From: Comamonas sp.
Lineage (GTDB): Bacteria; Pseudomonadota; Gammaproteobacteria; Burkholderiales; Burkholderiaceae_C
Direction: 5' to 3'
Length of the DNA stretch: 64,000 bases
NCBI GenBank assembly: GCA_028690035.1
Contig: JAQVCA010000006.1
Coordinates: 153,726-217,725, forward strand
Each line of letters opens with the position of its first letter. Within the stretch, counting starts at the first letter, position 1. Made by a program: the position numbers and the translations under genes. The notes under the pieces are model-generated. The model was not told the DNA's origin. It ran no database searches and saw only the letters and a program-made list of their open reading frames with translations. Below, piece by piece: positions 18,479-28,137 of the stretch.

Positions 18479-19294
18479 ATGAACATCACCATCAAAACTG
18501 CGCAGGACATCGAGCGCATGCGTGAGGCAGGACGCTTGGCTTCTGAAGTACTGGACTACCTCACCCCCTTCATCCAGCCTGGCATCACCACTTTGGAAAT
18601 CGACCGTCTCAGCGCTGAATGCATGGCACGCCAGGGCACCAAATCGGCCACGGTGGGTTACCAGCCCCCAGGTTACCCGCCCTATCCTGGTCATGTTTGC
18701 ACCTCAGTTAACCACGTGGTCTGCCATGGCATCCCCAACGACAAGCCCCTGAAAAAAGGCGACATTCTGAACGTAGACGTCACCGTCATCACCCACGACG
18801 GCTGGTTTGGCGACAACAGCCGCATGTTCATCATTGGCGAGGGCACCATTGCGGGCAAGCGCCTGTGCCAGCTTACCTTTGAAGCCATGTGGAAAGGCAT
18901 CGAGCAGGTCAAGCCTGGCGCCACCTTGGGCGATATTGGCCATGCCATCCAGACCTTTGCCGAAGGACACCATCTGTCGGTCGTGCGTGAATACTGCGGC
19001 CATGGCATTGGGCAAAAATTCCATGAAGACCCACAAGTGCTGCATTACGGCAGGCCGGGCACGGGTGTCAAACTCAAGGAAGGGATGGTGTTTACCATCG
19101 AGCCGATGCTCAATCTGGGCAAGCGCGAAGTCAAGGAACTGGGCAAGGACGGCTGGACCATCGTGACCAAAGATCGCAGTCTTTCCGCGCAGTGGGAGCT
19201 GATGTTGGCGGTTACCCCCACAGGATACGACGTCTTGACCTGGTCGGAGGGTTCCCCCACTCCACCCTCCTTCATTCGCGACATTCGCACTTAA
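18479..19294 (+). CDS. map: Methionine aminopeptidase, type I
   Basis: Removes the initiator methionine from nascent proteins. 271 residues with all metal ligands visible: NVDVTV, GDNSRMF, GHGIG, TIEPML and AQWE, plus the substrate-binding histidine in VCHGIPN. Length and the absence of an N-terminal zinc finger are normal for bacterial type I enzymes. glnD starts 25 bases downstream, an arrangement common in proteobacteria. The upstream 97 bases shared with the divergent GGDEF-EAL gene hold the promoter; GATAAT at 18465-18470 is a possible -10. Confidence 0.96.
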   Translation: MNITIKTAQDIERMREAGRLASEVLDYLTPFIQPGITTLEIDRLSAECMARQGTKSATVGYQPPGYPPYPGHVCTSVNHVVCHGIPNDKPLKKGDILNVDVTVITHDGWFGDNSRMFIIGEGTIAGKRLCQLTFEAMWKGIEQVKPGATLGDIGHAIQTFAEGHHLSVVREYCGHGIGQKFHEDPQVLHYGRPGTGVKLKEGMVFTIEPMLNLGKREVKELGKDGWTIVTKDRSLSAQWELMLAVTPTGYDVLTWSEGSPTPPSFIRDIRT

Positions 19295-19319
19295 TGCCAC
19301 TACGGGCACAGGCGATACC

Positions 19320-21914
19320 GTGCACACCCATCTTGCCCAGTTGCGCACACACTACGAGCAAAAAAAAGCGCAGTTGCTCTCCCATCTGCACCATCCGGGT
19401 GGCCCGCCCATCCGCCAGCTGCTGCATCGTCTGGCGCTCTTGGTGGATGCGCAGCTGGTGGCGCTGCGCCAGGCCACAGCACTGCCCTCTGACGTGGCCA
19501 TTGTGGCGGTGGGGGGCTATGGGCGCAGCCAACTCTTTCCCTATTCAGACGTGGATGTGCTGCTGCTGGTGCCCGGGGAAAGCAGCGCAGTCTGTACCGA
19601 GCTGCGCCCTGCACTGGAGCGCTTTGTTGGCGCCTGTTGGGATGCTGGACTAGAAATCGGCTCCAGCGTATGCACCGTTGCCGAATGTCTGACCCTGGCC
19701 AGCCAGGACATTACCGCACAGACATCGATGCTTGATGCACGTCTGATTGATGGCAGCGCCGCGTGCTTTCAGGCGCTGATGCGCGCGCTGCCCAGTACCT
19801 TGCAGCCGCAGGAGTTCTTTTTGGCCAAGCACCTCGAACTGCGCCAGCGGCACACCAAATTTGAAAACACCCCCTACGCGCTGGAGCCCAACTGCAAGGA
19901 GGCACCGGGGGGCCTGCGCGATCTGCAAACCATTGTCTGGGTGGCCATGGCTTCGGGCCTGGGGCGCAACTGGCAAGAGCTGGCGCAGCAACACATCATC
20001 ACCCCCCTGGAAGCGCAGCAGCTGGAGCGCAACGAAACCACCCTATTCCAGATCCGAGCGCGCCTGCACGCCATGGCGGGGCGCCACGAAGACCGCCTGC
20101 TGTTTGACCTGCAAACCGCTGTAGCGCACAGCTTGGGCGTGCAAAGCCATGAGCTGCCAGGACAGGCACAGCCGGTGCGCGCCAGCGAGGTGCTCATGCG
20201 TCGTTACTACTGGGCGGCCAAGGCAGTCATGCAGTTGCAGCAGATCGTACTGCTCAATATTCAGGAGCGCCTGCACCCCAGCCTAGCTGCACCCTTGGTC
20301 ATCAACGACTGGTTTGCCGATAAAAATGGCTTGCTTGAGGTGCGCGATGACACCCTCTTCCAGCGTCAGCCGCAGGCCATCCTGCACACCTTCTTGACAC
20401 TGCAAACGCACCCAGGCTTGCGCGATGCATCGGCACGCACTCTGCGTGCGCTGTACAACGCGCGCGATAGCATGAACGCCCAGTGGCGCCGCGATCCGGT
20501 CAACCGCGCCACCTTTGTGCGCATCTTGCAGCAGCCCAGCGGTATCACGCATGCCCTGCGCCTTATGAACGCCACCTCGGTGCTAGGGCGCTACCTGTGG
20601 TCGTTTCGGCGCATCGTCGGCAAGATGCAGCACGACCTGTTTCATGTGTACACCGTCGATCAGCACTCGCTGATGGTGCTGCGCAACATGCGCCGCTTTT
20701 TCATGCCCGAGTTTGCCCACGAGTACCCGCTGTGCTCTGAGCTGGCCAGCCAGTGGGAACAGCCCTGGCTGCTGTATCTGGCGGCCTTGTTTCACGATAT
20801 CGGCAAAGGGCGCGGCGGTGACCACAGCACCATTGGTGCCATTGAAGTGCGCCGCTTTGCGCACCAGCATGGCTTGGCGCGCGCCGATGCCGAACTGGCT
20901 GAATTTTTGGTGCGAGAGCACCTGCGTATGAGTACCGTGGCGCAAAAGCAAGACACCAACGACCCCGCTGTCGTGCGCGCCTTTGCCGACGCTGTGGGCA
21001 CGCCCCAGCGCCTGACCGGCCTGTACCTGCTCACCGTTGCCGACATTCGCGGTACCAGCCCTAAAGTCTGGAGCGCCTGGAAAGGCAAGCTGCTACAAGA
21101 CCTGTACCACGCCGCTTTGCGCATGCTGGGCGGCCACAGTCTGCACGGCGAGGCACTGACCCAAGCCCGCCAGCGCCAAGCACAGATCTTGCTCAGCCAA
21201 GCGGGACTGCCCGCCGACAGTGCCCGTCTGCTTTGGAATACGCTGGAGGCAGGTTATTTCCTGCGCCACGAACCTGCTGATATTGCCTGGCATGCACGAC
21301 AACTGTATCTGCACGTGGGCAGCCCCGTGCCGATTGTGCGAGCGCGCCCCTCGCTTGCGGGCGAAGGGGTACAAGTGCTGGTCTATGCACCCGATGGCAA
21401 TGATCTGTTTGCGCGCATCTGTGGCTACTTTGACCGCATGGGACTGTCCATCCTGCATGCGCGCATCTACACCAGCCCACATGGTCATGCCTTGGACACC
21501 TTTCAGGTGCAAGCCACCCATCTGGGCATCGAAGAGCGCGAGCTCAGCACCCTGATTGAGGCCGGTCTGCCCGGTGCGCTGGCCGCCGATAGCCCGCTGC
21601 CTGAGCCTGCACGCCGCCAACCCTCGCGGCGCGCACGCTGCTTTCCAATGGCGCCCCATGTCAGCCTGCAGCCCGACGAGAAAGCCCAGCGCTGGCTGCT
21701 GCACATCAGTGCCACCGACCGCGCGGGCCTGCTCTACAGCGTGGCGCGCGTGCTGGCACGCTACGGCCTGAGCGTGCAGCTGGCCAAGGTGATGACCCTG
21801 GGCGAGCGCGTGGAAGACAGCTTCTTGCTCGAAGGCCCCCAGTTGCAACACACCGCACGTCAGTTGGAGCTGGAGAAAGAATTGGTGCATATGTTGCAGG
21901 TGGATGCGTCCTAG
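19320..21914 (+). CDS. glnD: Bifunctional uridylyltransferase/uridylyl-removing enzyme GlnD
   Basis: Nitrogen sensor that uridylylates PII proteins when glutamine is low and removes UMP when it is high. 864 residues from a GTG start at 19320. The nucleotidyltransferase signature GGYGRSQLFPYSDVDVLLL lies near residue 62, the HD-domain ALFHDIGKGRGGDHS near 495, and two ACT glutamine-sensing domains occupy the last 180 residues (one around DRAGLLYSVARVLARYGLS). The C-terminal stop overlaps that of the convergent diguanylate cyclase gene by four bases (CTAG). Confidence 0.95.
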   Translation: MHTHLAQLRTHYEQKKAQLLSHLHHPGGPPIRQLLHRLALLVDAQLVALRQATALPSDVAIVAVGGYGRSQLFPYSDVDVLLLVPGESSAVCTELRPALERFVGACWDAGLEIGSSVCTVAECLTLASQDITAQTSMLDARLIDGSAACFQALMRALPSTLQPQEFFLAKHLELRQRHTKFENTPYALEPNCKEAPGGLRDLQTIVWVAMASGLGRNWQELAQQHIITPLEAQQLERNETTLFQIRARLHAMAGRHEDRLLFDLQTAVAHSLGVQSHELPGQAQPVRASEVLMRRYYWAAKAVMQLQQIVLLNIQERLHPSLAAPLVINDWFADKNGLLEVRDDTLFQRQPQAILHTFLTLQTHPGLRDASARTLRALYNARDSMNAQWRRDPVNRATFVRILQQPSGITHALRLMNATSVLGRYLWSFRRIVGKMQHDLFHVYTVDQHSLMVLRNMRRFFMPEFAHEYPLCSELASQWEQPWLLYLAALFHDIGKGRGGDHSTIGAIEVRRFAHQHGLARADAELAEFLVREHLRMSTVAQKQDTNDPAVVRAFADAVGTPQRLTGLYLLTVADIRGTSPKVWSAWKGKLLQDLYHAALRMLGGHSLHGEALTQARQRQAQILLSQAGLPADSARLLWNTLEAGYFLRHEPADIAWHARQLYLHVGSPVPIVRARPSLAGEGVQVLVYAPDGNDLFARICGYFDRMGLSILHARIYTSPHGHALDTFQVQATHLGIEERELSTLIEAGLPGALAADSPLPEPARRQPSRRARCFPMAPHVSLQPDEKAQRWLLHISATDRAGLLYSVARVLARYGLSVQLAKVMTLGERVEDSFLLEGPQLQHTARQLELEKELVHMLQVDAS

Positions 21915-24559
21915 CCTGGCATCTCGCCCTGGATAGGGGATGGGTGTGCGCCCAATGCCTGCTCACCAGCCAAACACACGCGATTGCGCCCCATAGCTTT
22001 GGCTTGGTACAGCGCCTTATCCGCCTGGGCCAGCGCCGTATGGCTTTCCTGCCCCGACAAAACAGCCACGCCAATGCTGATGGTCACGGCCACATGCCCC
22101 CCTGGCACCGCCGCTCCCACCGGGGCAGGATGGTCGGCCAGAGTCTGGCGGATTCGCTCTGCCAAGCGCACCGCCTCTTGGATGGTGGTGTGACGGACAA
22201 GTACAGCAAACTCCTCACCCCCCAAACGCCCGGGGTAATCGCTCTCGCGCAGGTTTTGCCGCACCACCTGCGCCACATGCTTGAGCACCAAATCGCCCAC
22301 GGGATGGCCCCAGGTATCGTTCACCCGTTTGAAATGGTCCACATCCAGAGCCAAGATGGCACCACCAGCACGCGTGGTCGGCGAGGTGGCCAAGTATTGC
22401 TCCAGCATCGACAAAAAACTGCGCCGATTGGGCAAGCCTGTCAGCACATCGGTGCTAGCCAGGGTGGCCAACTCCTGCTCTTTGAGCTTGCGCTCGGTGA
22501 TGTCATGCAACAGCCAAATTTGCCCCAGTGATTCGCCCTGATGCACGATGGGTAACCATTGCAGCCACAAATGGCGACCCAACACCTCATCACAGACCTC
22601 CAGACTATGGCGCGGCTCATGCTGGGGTAAGGAAAGCCAGCGCGCGCGCTGCGGCGCAATTTGCTCCAGCAGCTGGACATGGGCCAGCCCTTGGAGATGT
22701 GCCGGGGTTGCTTGCAGCGCCAACAGATGGCACAGCCCCGTATTGGCCATGACCACTTGGTCGTGGGCATCTTCCAGCAGCACACCCGCCTGAAATTGCT
22801 CCAGCAGCGTCACCAAGCGCAAATGCTGCGCTGCCAGTTCTTGTGCGGCATGGTGCCCCTCGGTGATATCGGTCAGCGTCCACACCGCTATATCGTCTGG
22901 GTCATCAGGTTGGCTCAATACCGCTTGCATGTCGAACCAGCGCACCGTTCCCACAACGTCGCGCAGTGGGTATTTCAGCCGAGTGCGTCCTTGCGTATGC
23001 AACTGCATGTAATACGGTGCCAAATCGACCCCATGGGCGCTGTTCACATGCAGGCTACTGGTGGGTATGCCCTGCAGCGTCTGCCCTGGATGGGCAAAAA
23101 GATGGTGGGCCTGTGCATTGGCATACAGAATGTGCCGCTCTTTTGTCACTAAAAAAATAGCGGCAGTACTGCCTTCCAACAAAGCCTGACGCAGCTGATG
23201 TGCAGCCACACGCTCTGAAATATCGCTGCACGTGCCCATAAATTGCAGACCGCGGTCCGGGCCAGGGCGCATCATTTGCCCCCGCAGCTCCACCCAATGC
23301 CAGCGCCCATCGTGTCCCCGCACGCGGCACTCCAGCCGCTGGGGGCTGCTGTCGCTGCATTCCAACGCGGCCTGCACCGCCACACGCTCGTCAGGGTGCA
23401 GCAGCTGGCACCACTGCGCGTAGTCGGTCGGCAACCCACCCTGGGGCCAGCCCATCATGTCGTGGCACAGCGCATCCCAGTGCATCTGGCCACTGTCCAC
23501 CTCCCAGTGCCACAGCCCGTCGCGCAATGCCTGCAAGGTCTGCTGCAGGCGCAGCTGGGTTTTTTCCAGGTTGCGCTGCTGCACGGCCCGCAGCAGCACC
23601 AGGCGCGTGATGCTGCCCGCAGCCAGCAACAGCAGCAGCGTGGAGATCAGGCTGTGGATGTGGCTCATGCGCAGGCTCTGCTCCAGCGGCGCCATCACCT
23701 TGTCACGGCCCAGCCCCAGGCTGAGCACCAACGGAAAGTTGGGAATGCGCTGCCAGGCGTAGTAGCGCATCACACCGTCCACTGCAGCGCGGGCTTCATA
23801 CACGCCCGATTGCAGCTGCGGAAAGCGCAGAAAGTCCCGATCGGTAGGTACCCGCTGCCCCATGGTCTGATCCAGACCGTGGGTGCGCGTCAGGTAGCGT
23901 CCCTCGCTGTCGAGCAGCATGACCACGTCCTGCGGGTCGGGGAACACCCGCTGGAACGCCTCTGCCAAATGCGCCGCCGAAATCGAAGCCGCAATCACAT
24001 AGGCCAGATTGCCATCTGCATCCAGGATGGGACGCGACAGCTCCCCTGTCCATTGACCAAAGATGTGCTGCCGCCCCGGGATGCCGATGTGCAGGTGCGG
24101 CTCATTGAAGCCCAGATGCGCCTGGAAAAAATCCCGATCCACCACCGACACCGGCGCCAGCAAACGGCCGGGCGGCTGCAGGCTGGAAAACACCACCTGC
24201 CCGTGCGCATCGGCGATCAGCACCTCCAGGATCGCTCCCCGGGCCACGCTATCCATGGCGATACGCAGCACGTGGCGCATCTGGGCATCGTCCTGGCCCT
24301 GCCAGTGCTCGCCCACATGCTGCACGATGAAGTTGAGCTTGCGCAGATTGCTCTCCGTCTGGTACGCCAGAGCTTGTGCTGTTTGCCCAGCGCGCAGGCG
24401 CACCTGCTGCTGGGTGTCGGCCAGCGCGCTTTGGTGTGCGGAGTACAGCTGCGCCCAATACGCACCTACCAGCACCAGCAATGCCAACCAGACTGCCATC
24501 ACCAAGCGCCACATGGAGCGCGGCAAATCCCATACGGTTCCGGTTTTTTCAGACTTCAT
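21911..24559 (-). CDS. Membrane sensor diguanylate cyclase (Cache-like, PAS, GGEEF)
   Basis: 882 residues. A membrane span at about 17-38 precedes a periplasmic Cache-like sensor (to about 280, with SVVDRDFFQAH and GQWTGELSRPI), a second span near 295-315, then three PAS-type domains and a C-terminal GGEEF domain. RESDYPGRLGGEEF near residue 771-784 holds both the inhibitory RxxD site and the catalytic motif, so it should make c-di-GMP under product feedback. No EAL domain. It probably responds to a small extracellular ligand, identity unknown. Confidence 0.92.
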   Translation of the reverse strand: MKSEKTGTVWDLPRSMWRLVMAVWLALLVLVGAYWAQLYSAHQSALADTQQQVRLRAGQTAQALAYQTESNLRKLNFIVQHVGEHWQGQDDAQMRHVLRIAMDSVARGAILEVLIADAHGQVVFSSLQPPGRLLAPVSVVDRDFFQAHLGFNEPHLHIGIPGRQHIFGQWTGELSRPILDADGNLAYVIAASISAAHLAEAFQRVFPDPQDVVMLLDSEGRYLTRTHGLDQTMGQRVPTDRDFLRFPQLQSGVYEARAAVDGVMRYYAWQRIPNFPLVLSLGLGRDKVMAPLEQSLRMSHIHSLISTLLLLLAAGSITRLVLLRAVQQRNLEKTQLRLQQTLQALRDGLWHWEVDSGQMHWDALCHDMMGWPQGGLPTDYAQWCQLLHPDERVAVQAALECSDSSPQRLECRVRGHDGRWHWVELRGQMMRPGPDRGLQFMGTCSDISERVAAHQLRQALLEGSTAAIFLVTKERHILYANAQAHHLFAHPGQTLQGIPTSSLHVNSAHGVDLAPYYMQLHTQGRTRLKYPLRDVVGTVRWFDMQAVLSQPDDPDDIAVWTLTDITEGHHAAQELAAQHLRLVTLLEQFQAGVLLEDAHDQVVMANTGLCHLLALQATPAHLQGLAHVQLLEQIAPQRARWLSLPQHEPRHSLEVCDEVLGRHLWLQWLPIVHQGESLGQIWLLHDITERKLKEQELATLASTDVLTGLPNRRSFLSMLEQYLATSPTTRAGGAILALDVDHFKRVNDTWGHPVGDLVLKHVAQVVRQNLRESDYPGRLGGEEFAVLVRHTTIQEAVRLAERIRQTLADHPAPVGAAVPGGHVAVTISIGVAVLSGQESHTALAQADKALYQAKAMGRNRVCLAGEQALGAHPSPIQGEMPG

Positions 24560-24613
24560 AGAGAACTTTTCAGTGTGGGCAGTGGAATGGCAGCATGCCC
24601 TTTCGGATTCATA

Positions 24614-24705
24614 TTTTTGATAGCTTATAGCGCTTTTAAGACGGCACTTTCAAACCAATTTCTTTGAAATTTTTAGAGATTACAAGCGCCTGCAGCTATC
24701 AATAA
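24614..24705. repeat. Inverted pair of dispersed repeat copies
   Basis: Plus copy 24614-24661 (TTTTTGATAGCTTATAGCG to CTTTCAAACCAATTT) and minus copy 24661-24705. The outer arms, 24618-24635 and 24684-24701, match at 14 of 18 positions as an inverted repeat. The minus copy contains the stop codon of slyX (24699-24701). This is the clearest two-copy arrangement in the window. Confidence 0.8.
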
Positions 24706-24923
24706 TGAGGCGGCAGCTCATCGCGCAGATTGCGCGGGCCTTGCTGGCCTGCCTCGGGCAGTTGCTGGCGCAGTTGGCGCAGCTCTTGCAGCAGCGCATC
24801 GATGCTTTGCTGCTGGCGGTAGATGGTCAGGTTCAGCGTTTCCAGCAAGTCTTCGCTGTAGCTGGCCTTGACCTCCAGCGCTTCCACACGCGCTTGCAAA
24901 GTTTCCAGGCGGTCGCTGCTCAT
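24699..24923 (-). CDS. slyX: SlyX family protein
   Basis: 74 residues, predicted mostly as a coiled coil (heptad-like leucines in LETLQARVEALEVKA and LLQELRQLRQQL) and ending in the characteristic LPPHY of SlyX. Function in the cell is not established; the gene was first linked to phage lysis in E. coli. The start overlaps the aminotransferase stop by four bases, so the two are translationally coupled, and its stop codon lies inside a repeat copy. Confidence 0.88.
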   Translation of the reverse strand: MSSDRLETLQARVEALEVKASYSEDLLETLNLTIYRQQQSIDALLQELRQLRQQLPEAGQQGPRNLRDELPPHY

Positions 24924-26113
24924 GCCAGCGCCTTGGCCAAGCGGCGCACACCTTCACGGATTTTTTCTTCATCGGCCGTGGCAAACGACAGGCGCAGGCT
25001 GGCCATGTCGGGGTTTTGGCTAAAGAACGGCGCGCCGGGCACAAAGGCCACACCCTGGTCGATGGCGCGCTTGGCCAGTTCGGTGGCATCGGTGAGCTTG
25101 CCGCCCTGGCCCGTCAAACGCAGCCACAGGAACAGGCCGCCTTGCGGGGCGGTGAACTCCACCGCGTCGCCCAGCTCTGCGCGCAGCGCCTGCATCATCA
25201 CCTGGGCGCGCTGGGCGTACACCTGGCGCACCTTGGCCAGCGCAGCGGGCATATGGCCAGCGGCCAGGTAGTGCGCCGCCGTGGCTTGGGCAAAGGTGCT
25301 GGTGTGCGCGTCGGAGAACTGCTTGCACATCACCGCCTTGCCCAGCAGCTCGGCAGGCGCCACCAGCCAGCCAATGCGCAGGCCGGGCGAGAGCACCTTG
25401 CTCAAGCTGCCGCAGTGCGCCAAAAACGCGCGGCTGCCGGGTACCTGCTCGGACAGGGCCAGCAGGCTGGGCGGGGGCGATGCGTCAAAGTACAGGTCGC
25501 CATAGGGATCGTCTTCCACCACCAGCACCTGGTAGCGCACGGCCAGCTCCAGCAGGCGTTTGCGGCGTTCCAGACTCAGCGTGGCGCCGCTGGGGTTGCC
25601 AAAGGTGGGGATGGTGTAGATCAGCTTGGGCTTGTGCTGCACGATGAGCTGCTCCAGCGCATCCACTTGCACGCCCTCGCCATCGATGGGCGCGCTGATG
25701 ACTTCGGCGCCGTACAGGCGAAAGCACTGGATGGTGGCCAAGAACGTCGGGCCTTCCACGATGACCTTGTCGCCCTCGTCGATCAAGCATTTGCCCAGCA
25801 AGTCCAGCGCCTGCTGGCTGCCGGTGGTCACGATCAATTCTTGTGCCGCCAAGCTGGGCACGCCCTTGGCCTGCATGAACTGGGCAATTTGCTGGCGCAG
25901 CGGCTCGTAGCCTTCGGTGGCGCCGTATTGCAGCGCCGCACCGGGCTCCTGGGCCAAGGCGTGCTGGCTGGCCGCTTGCAGGCCGGGCACGTCAAACAAG
26001 GCGCTGTCGGGAAAGCCCCCGGCAAAGCTGACGATGCCGGGTTTGCCCAGCAGTTTGAACAGTTCACGAATGGCCGATGTTTCTACGTTGTCCAGGCGCC
26101 GAGCGAGTTGCAT
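24920..26113 (-). CDS. PLP-dependent aminotransferase, class I/II (LysN/2-aminoadipate type)
   Basis: 397 residues, fold-type I. The PLP lysine is in GSLSKVLSPGLRIGW near residue 235; TTGSQQALDLLG binds the phosphate and VVEDDPYGDLYFD holds the cofactor-pairing aspartate. The SFAGGFPDSALFDV start and the IPTFGNPSGATLSLERR segment resemble the LysN/2-aminoadipate and aromatic aminotransferase group, also the C-terminal half of MocR regulators, but no DNA-binding domain is present. True substrate cannot be read from sequence. Divergent from nth across 132 bases containing the GC-rich inverted repeat GCCGCCACGGCGGC. Confidence 0.87.
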   Translation of the reverse strand: MQLARRLDNVETSAIRELFKLLGKPGIVSFAGGFPDSALFDVPGLQAASQHALAQEPGAALQYGATEGYEPLRQQIAQFMQAKGVPSLAAQELIVTTGSQQALDLLGKCLIDEGDKVIVEGPTFLATIQCFRLYGAEVISAPIDGEGVQVDALEQLIVQHKPKLIYTIPTFGNPSGATLSLERRKRLLELAVRYQVLVVEDDPYGDLYFDASPPPSLLALSEQVPGSRAFLAHCGSLSKVLSPGLRIGWLVAPAELLGKAVMCKQFSDAHTSTFAQATAAHYLAAGHMPAALAKVRQVYAQRAQVMMQALRAELGDAVEFTAPQGGLFLWLRLTGQGGKLTDATELAKRAIDQGVAFVPGAPFFSQNPDMASLRLSFATADEEKIREGVRRLAKALA

Positions 26114-26245
26114 GAAAACCTCTTGTTGCTGTCGATCAAAAATGGGTCAAAAAAACCACCACAAAACGAAAAAGCCGCCACGGCGGCCCACGCGCCATCT
26201 TAGAACGTGTTGCACTGCCCTGGCTGCAGGACAATCGCCCGCACC

Positions 26246-26932
26246 ATGAAGAAGTCCGACATCTGCGCTTTTTTTGCCATCCTGCAAGAAGCCAACCCCC
26301 ACCCACGCACCGAGCTGGAATACAGCAGCCACTTTGAGCTGCTCACCGCCGTGCTGCTCTCGGCCCAGGCCACCGATGTGGGCGTCAACAAAGCCACGCG
26401 CGGCCTGTTTGCCGTGGCCAACACGCCCCAAGCCATGCTCGATCTGGGCCAGGAGGGGCTGGAGCGCTATATCCAAACCATTGGCCTGTACCGCAGCAAA
26501 GCCAAACACCTGCTGCAAACCTGCCAAATTTTGCTAGAGCGCTACGACGGCCAAGTGCCCAACACGCGCGAGGCGCTGGAAAGCCTGCCCGGCGTGGGCC
26601 GCAAAACCGCCAACGTGGTGCTCAATGTGGCGTTTGGCCAGCCGACGATGGCGGTGGATACGCACATCTTTCGCGTGGGCAACCGCACGGGGCTGGCCCC
26701 CGGCAGCACACCCTTGGCGGTGGAGCAAGGGCTGCTCAAGCGCATTCCGGCGCAATACCTGCTGCACGCCCACCACTGGCTGATTTTGCTGGGCCGCTAC
26801 GTTTGCCAGGCGCGCACGCCGCGTTGCTGGGAATGCAGCGTGGCGGCGCACTGCGACTTCAAGCCCAAAACCCCCGCCAAAACACCGGCCTCGACCGTGC
26901 GCAAGCAGCGCCCGACCGCAAAAATCGCTTAG
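26246..26932 (+). CDS. nth: Endonuclease III (DNA glycosylase/AP lyase)
   Basis: Base-excision repair enzyme removing oxidised pyrimidines. 228 residues from the ATG at 26246 (MKKSDICAFF). The helix-hairpin-helix LPGVGRKTANVVLN carries the catalytic lysine and MAVDTHIFRV the catalytic aspartate. The iron-sulfur cluster motif C-x6-C-x2-C-x5-C is intact (CQARTPRCWECSVAAHC). A basic 24-residue tail follows the cluster. The upstream start at 26207 would add a cysteine-rich 13-residue leader without support. Confidence 0.95.
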   Translation: MKKSDICAFFAILQEANPHPRTELEYSSHFELLTAVLLSAQATDVGVNKATRGLFAVANTPQAMLDLGQEGLERYIQTIGLYRSKAKHLLQTCQILLERYDGQVPNTREALESLPGVGRKTANVVLNVAFGQPTMAVDTHIFRVGNRTGLAPGSTPLAVEQGLLKRIPAQYLLHAHHWLILLGRYVCQARTPRCWECSVAAHCDFKPKTPAKTPASTVRKQRPTAKIA

Positions 26933-26942
26933 ATTGCGGGTC

Positions 26943-26990
26943 TTTTTGGCCTTCAGGGCTTGCTGGCTCTGCGCTAGCAGCTACAAAAAT
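26943..26990 (-). repeat. Dispersed repeat copy ending at the cobT start codon
   Basis: Read on the minus strand it begins ATTTTTGTAGCTGCTAGCG and ends GAAGGCCAAAAA. The plus-strand end AGCAGCTACAAAAAT is followed immediately by the cobT ATG. This copy is also the closest match to the one inside the CheA-type gene. Confidence 0.8.
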
Positions 26991-28124
26991 ATGCAAACCA
27001 CTTCTTTGTCTTCGTGGGCCGATACCGATCTGCCGACGTGCCTGCGCCCCATCTCTGACCTCCACGACGCTGTATTGCAGCAGCAGGTGCAGCGATTACT
27101 GGACCAAAAAACCAAACCCGTTGGCTCCCTGGGGCGCTTGGAAGCGCTGGCGCTGCGCCTGGCCTGCATTCTGGGCACCCCAACTCCTGTGCTGCAACAA
27201 CCCCAGATGCTGGTGTGTGCGGGCGATCACGGCCTGGCCGCGCGCGGCGTTTCGGCCTACCCCACCGAAGTCACGTGGCAGATGGTGCAAAACTTTCTTG
27301 CCGGCGGTGCTGCCGTCAGCGTGCTGGCACGCCAGCACCATGTCGCACTGCACGTGCTGGACTGCGGTGTAGCGCGCGATATCAGCGCGCCTGCCGTGGC
27401 TCACCGCGATGCACCCGGGCTGCCCGCGCCGCGCCTGTGGGCGTGCAAAGTGGCGTATGGCACGCAGGACTGCAGCCAAGGGCCTGCCATGACCCCGGCA
27501 CAGTGCCTGCAAGCCATCGCGCATGGTGCTCAGGTGGTGCAGCAGCTGCCCGGCAATGCGGTGCTGCTGGGGGAGATGGGGATTGGCAATACCTCCAATG
27601 CCGCCTTGCTGACCGCACGGCTGTGTGGCTTGCCACTGGAGCAGGTCACGGGTATGGGTACGGGTTTGGATGCGGCGGGCGTGCAGCGCAAGCTGGCGGT
27701 GCTGCAACAGGTGCTGCAACGCCACCCGCAGGCCCAAGAGCCGCTGCAGGTGCTGGCCGCGATGGGCGGTTTTGAGCTGGCCGCCATGGTGGGCATCGTG
27801 CTGCAGGCCGCGCACGAACGCCGCGTGGTGCTGGTGGATGGCTTCATCACCACCGCTGCGGTGCTGGTGGCAGCGCGCCTACAGCCGCAGGTGCTGCAGC
27901 GCTGCGTTTTTGCCCACAGCTCGGGCGAGCCTGGGCATGCGCTGCTGCTGCACAACTTGGGGGCGCAGGCGTTGCTTGATTGGCAGCTGCGTCTGGGGGA
28001 AGGTTCGGGCGCGGCACTGGCCTGGCCGCTGTTGGATTCGGCCTGCCGCATCTTGTGCGACATGGCCAGTTTTGCCGAGGCGGGGGTCGCTACGCGCAGC
28101 GCGGACGCAGCGACACACCCATAA
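26991..28124 (+). CDS. cobT: Nicotinate-nucleotide--dimethylbenzimidazole phosphoribosyltransferase
   Basis: Activates the lower ligand 5,6-dimethylbenzimidazole for cobalamin assembly. 377 residues from the ATG at 26991. Family motifs: KPVGSLGRLE near residue 40, CAGDHGLAARGVSAYP, NFLAGGAAVSVLAR, GEMGIGNTSNAALL, GTGLDAAGVQRK and the catalytic-end segment FAHSSGEPGHALLL. No other cobalamin genes are in the window, so it may serve ligand salvage or act with a distant cob cluster. The start codon is formed at the edge of a dispersed repeat copy and has no clear Shine-Dalgarno. Confidence 0.94.
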   Translation: MQTTSLSSWADTDLPTCLRPISDLHDAVLQQQVQRLLDQKTKPVGSLGRLEALALRLACILGTPTPVLQQPQMLVCAGDHGLAARGVSAYPTEVTWQMVQNFLAGGAAVSVLARQHHVALHVLDCGVARDISAPAVAHRDAPGLPAPRLWACKVAYGTQDCSQGPAMTPAQCLQAIAHGAQVVQQLPGNAVLLGEMGIGNTSNAALLTARLCGLPLEQVTGMGTGLDAAGVQRKLAVLQQVLQRHPQAQEPLQVLAAMGGFELAAMVGIVLQAAHERRVVLVDGFITTAAVLVAARLQPQVLQRCVFAHSSGEPGHALLLHNLGAQALLDWQLRLGEGSGAALAWPLLDSACRILCDMASFAEAGVATRSADAATHP

Positions 28125-28137
28125 CCCCAATGGAAAC

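Noticed and set aside
18465..18479. Leaderless transcript of map from GATAAT nine bases before its ATG
   Set aside because: No -35 sequence is recognisable at the right distance, so the promoter is not established.
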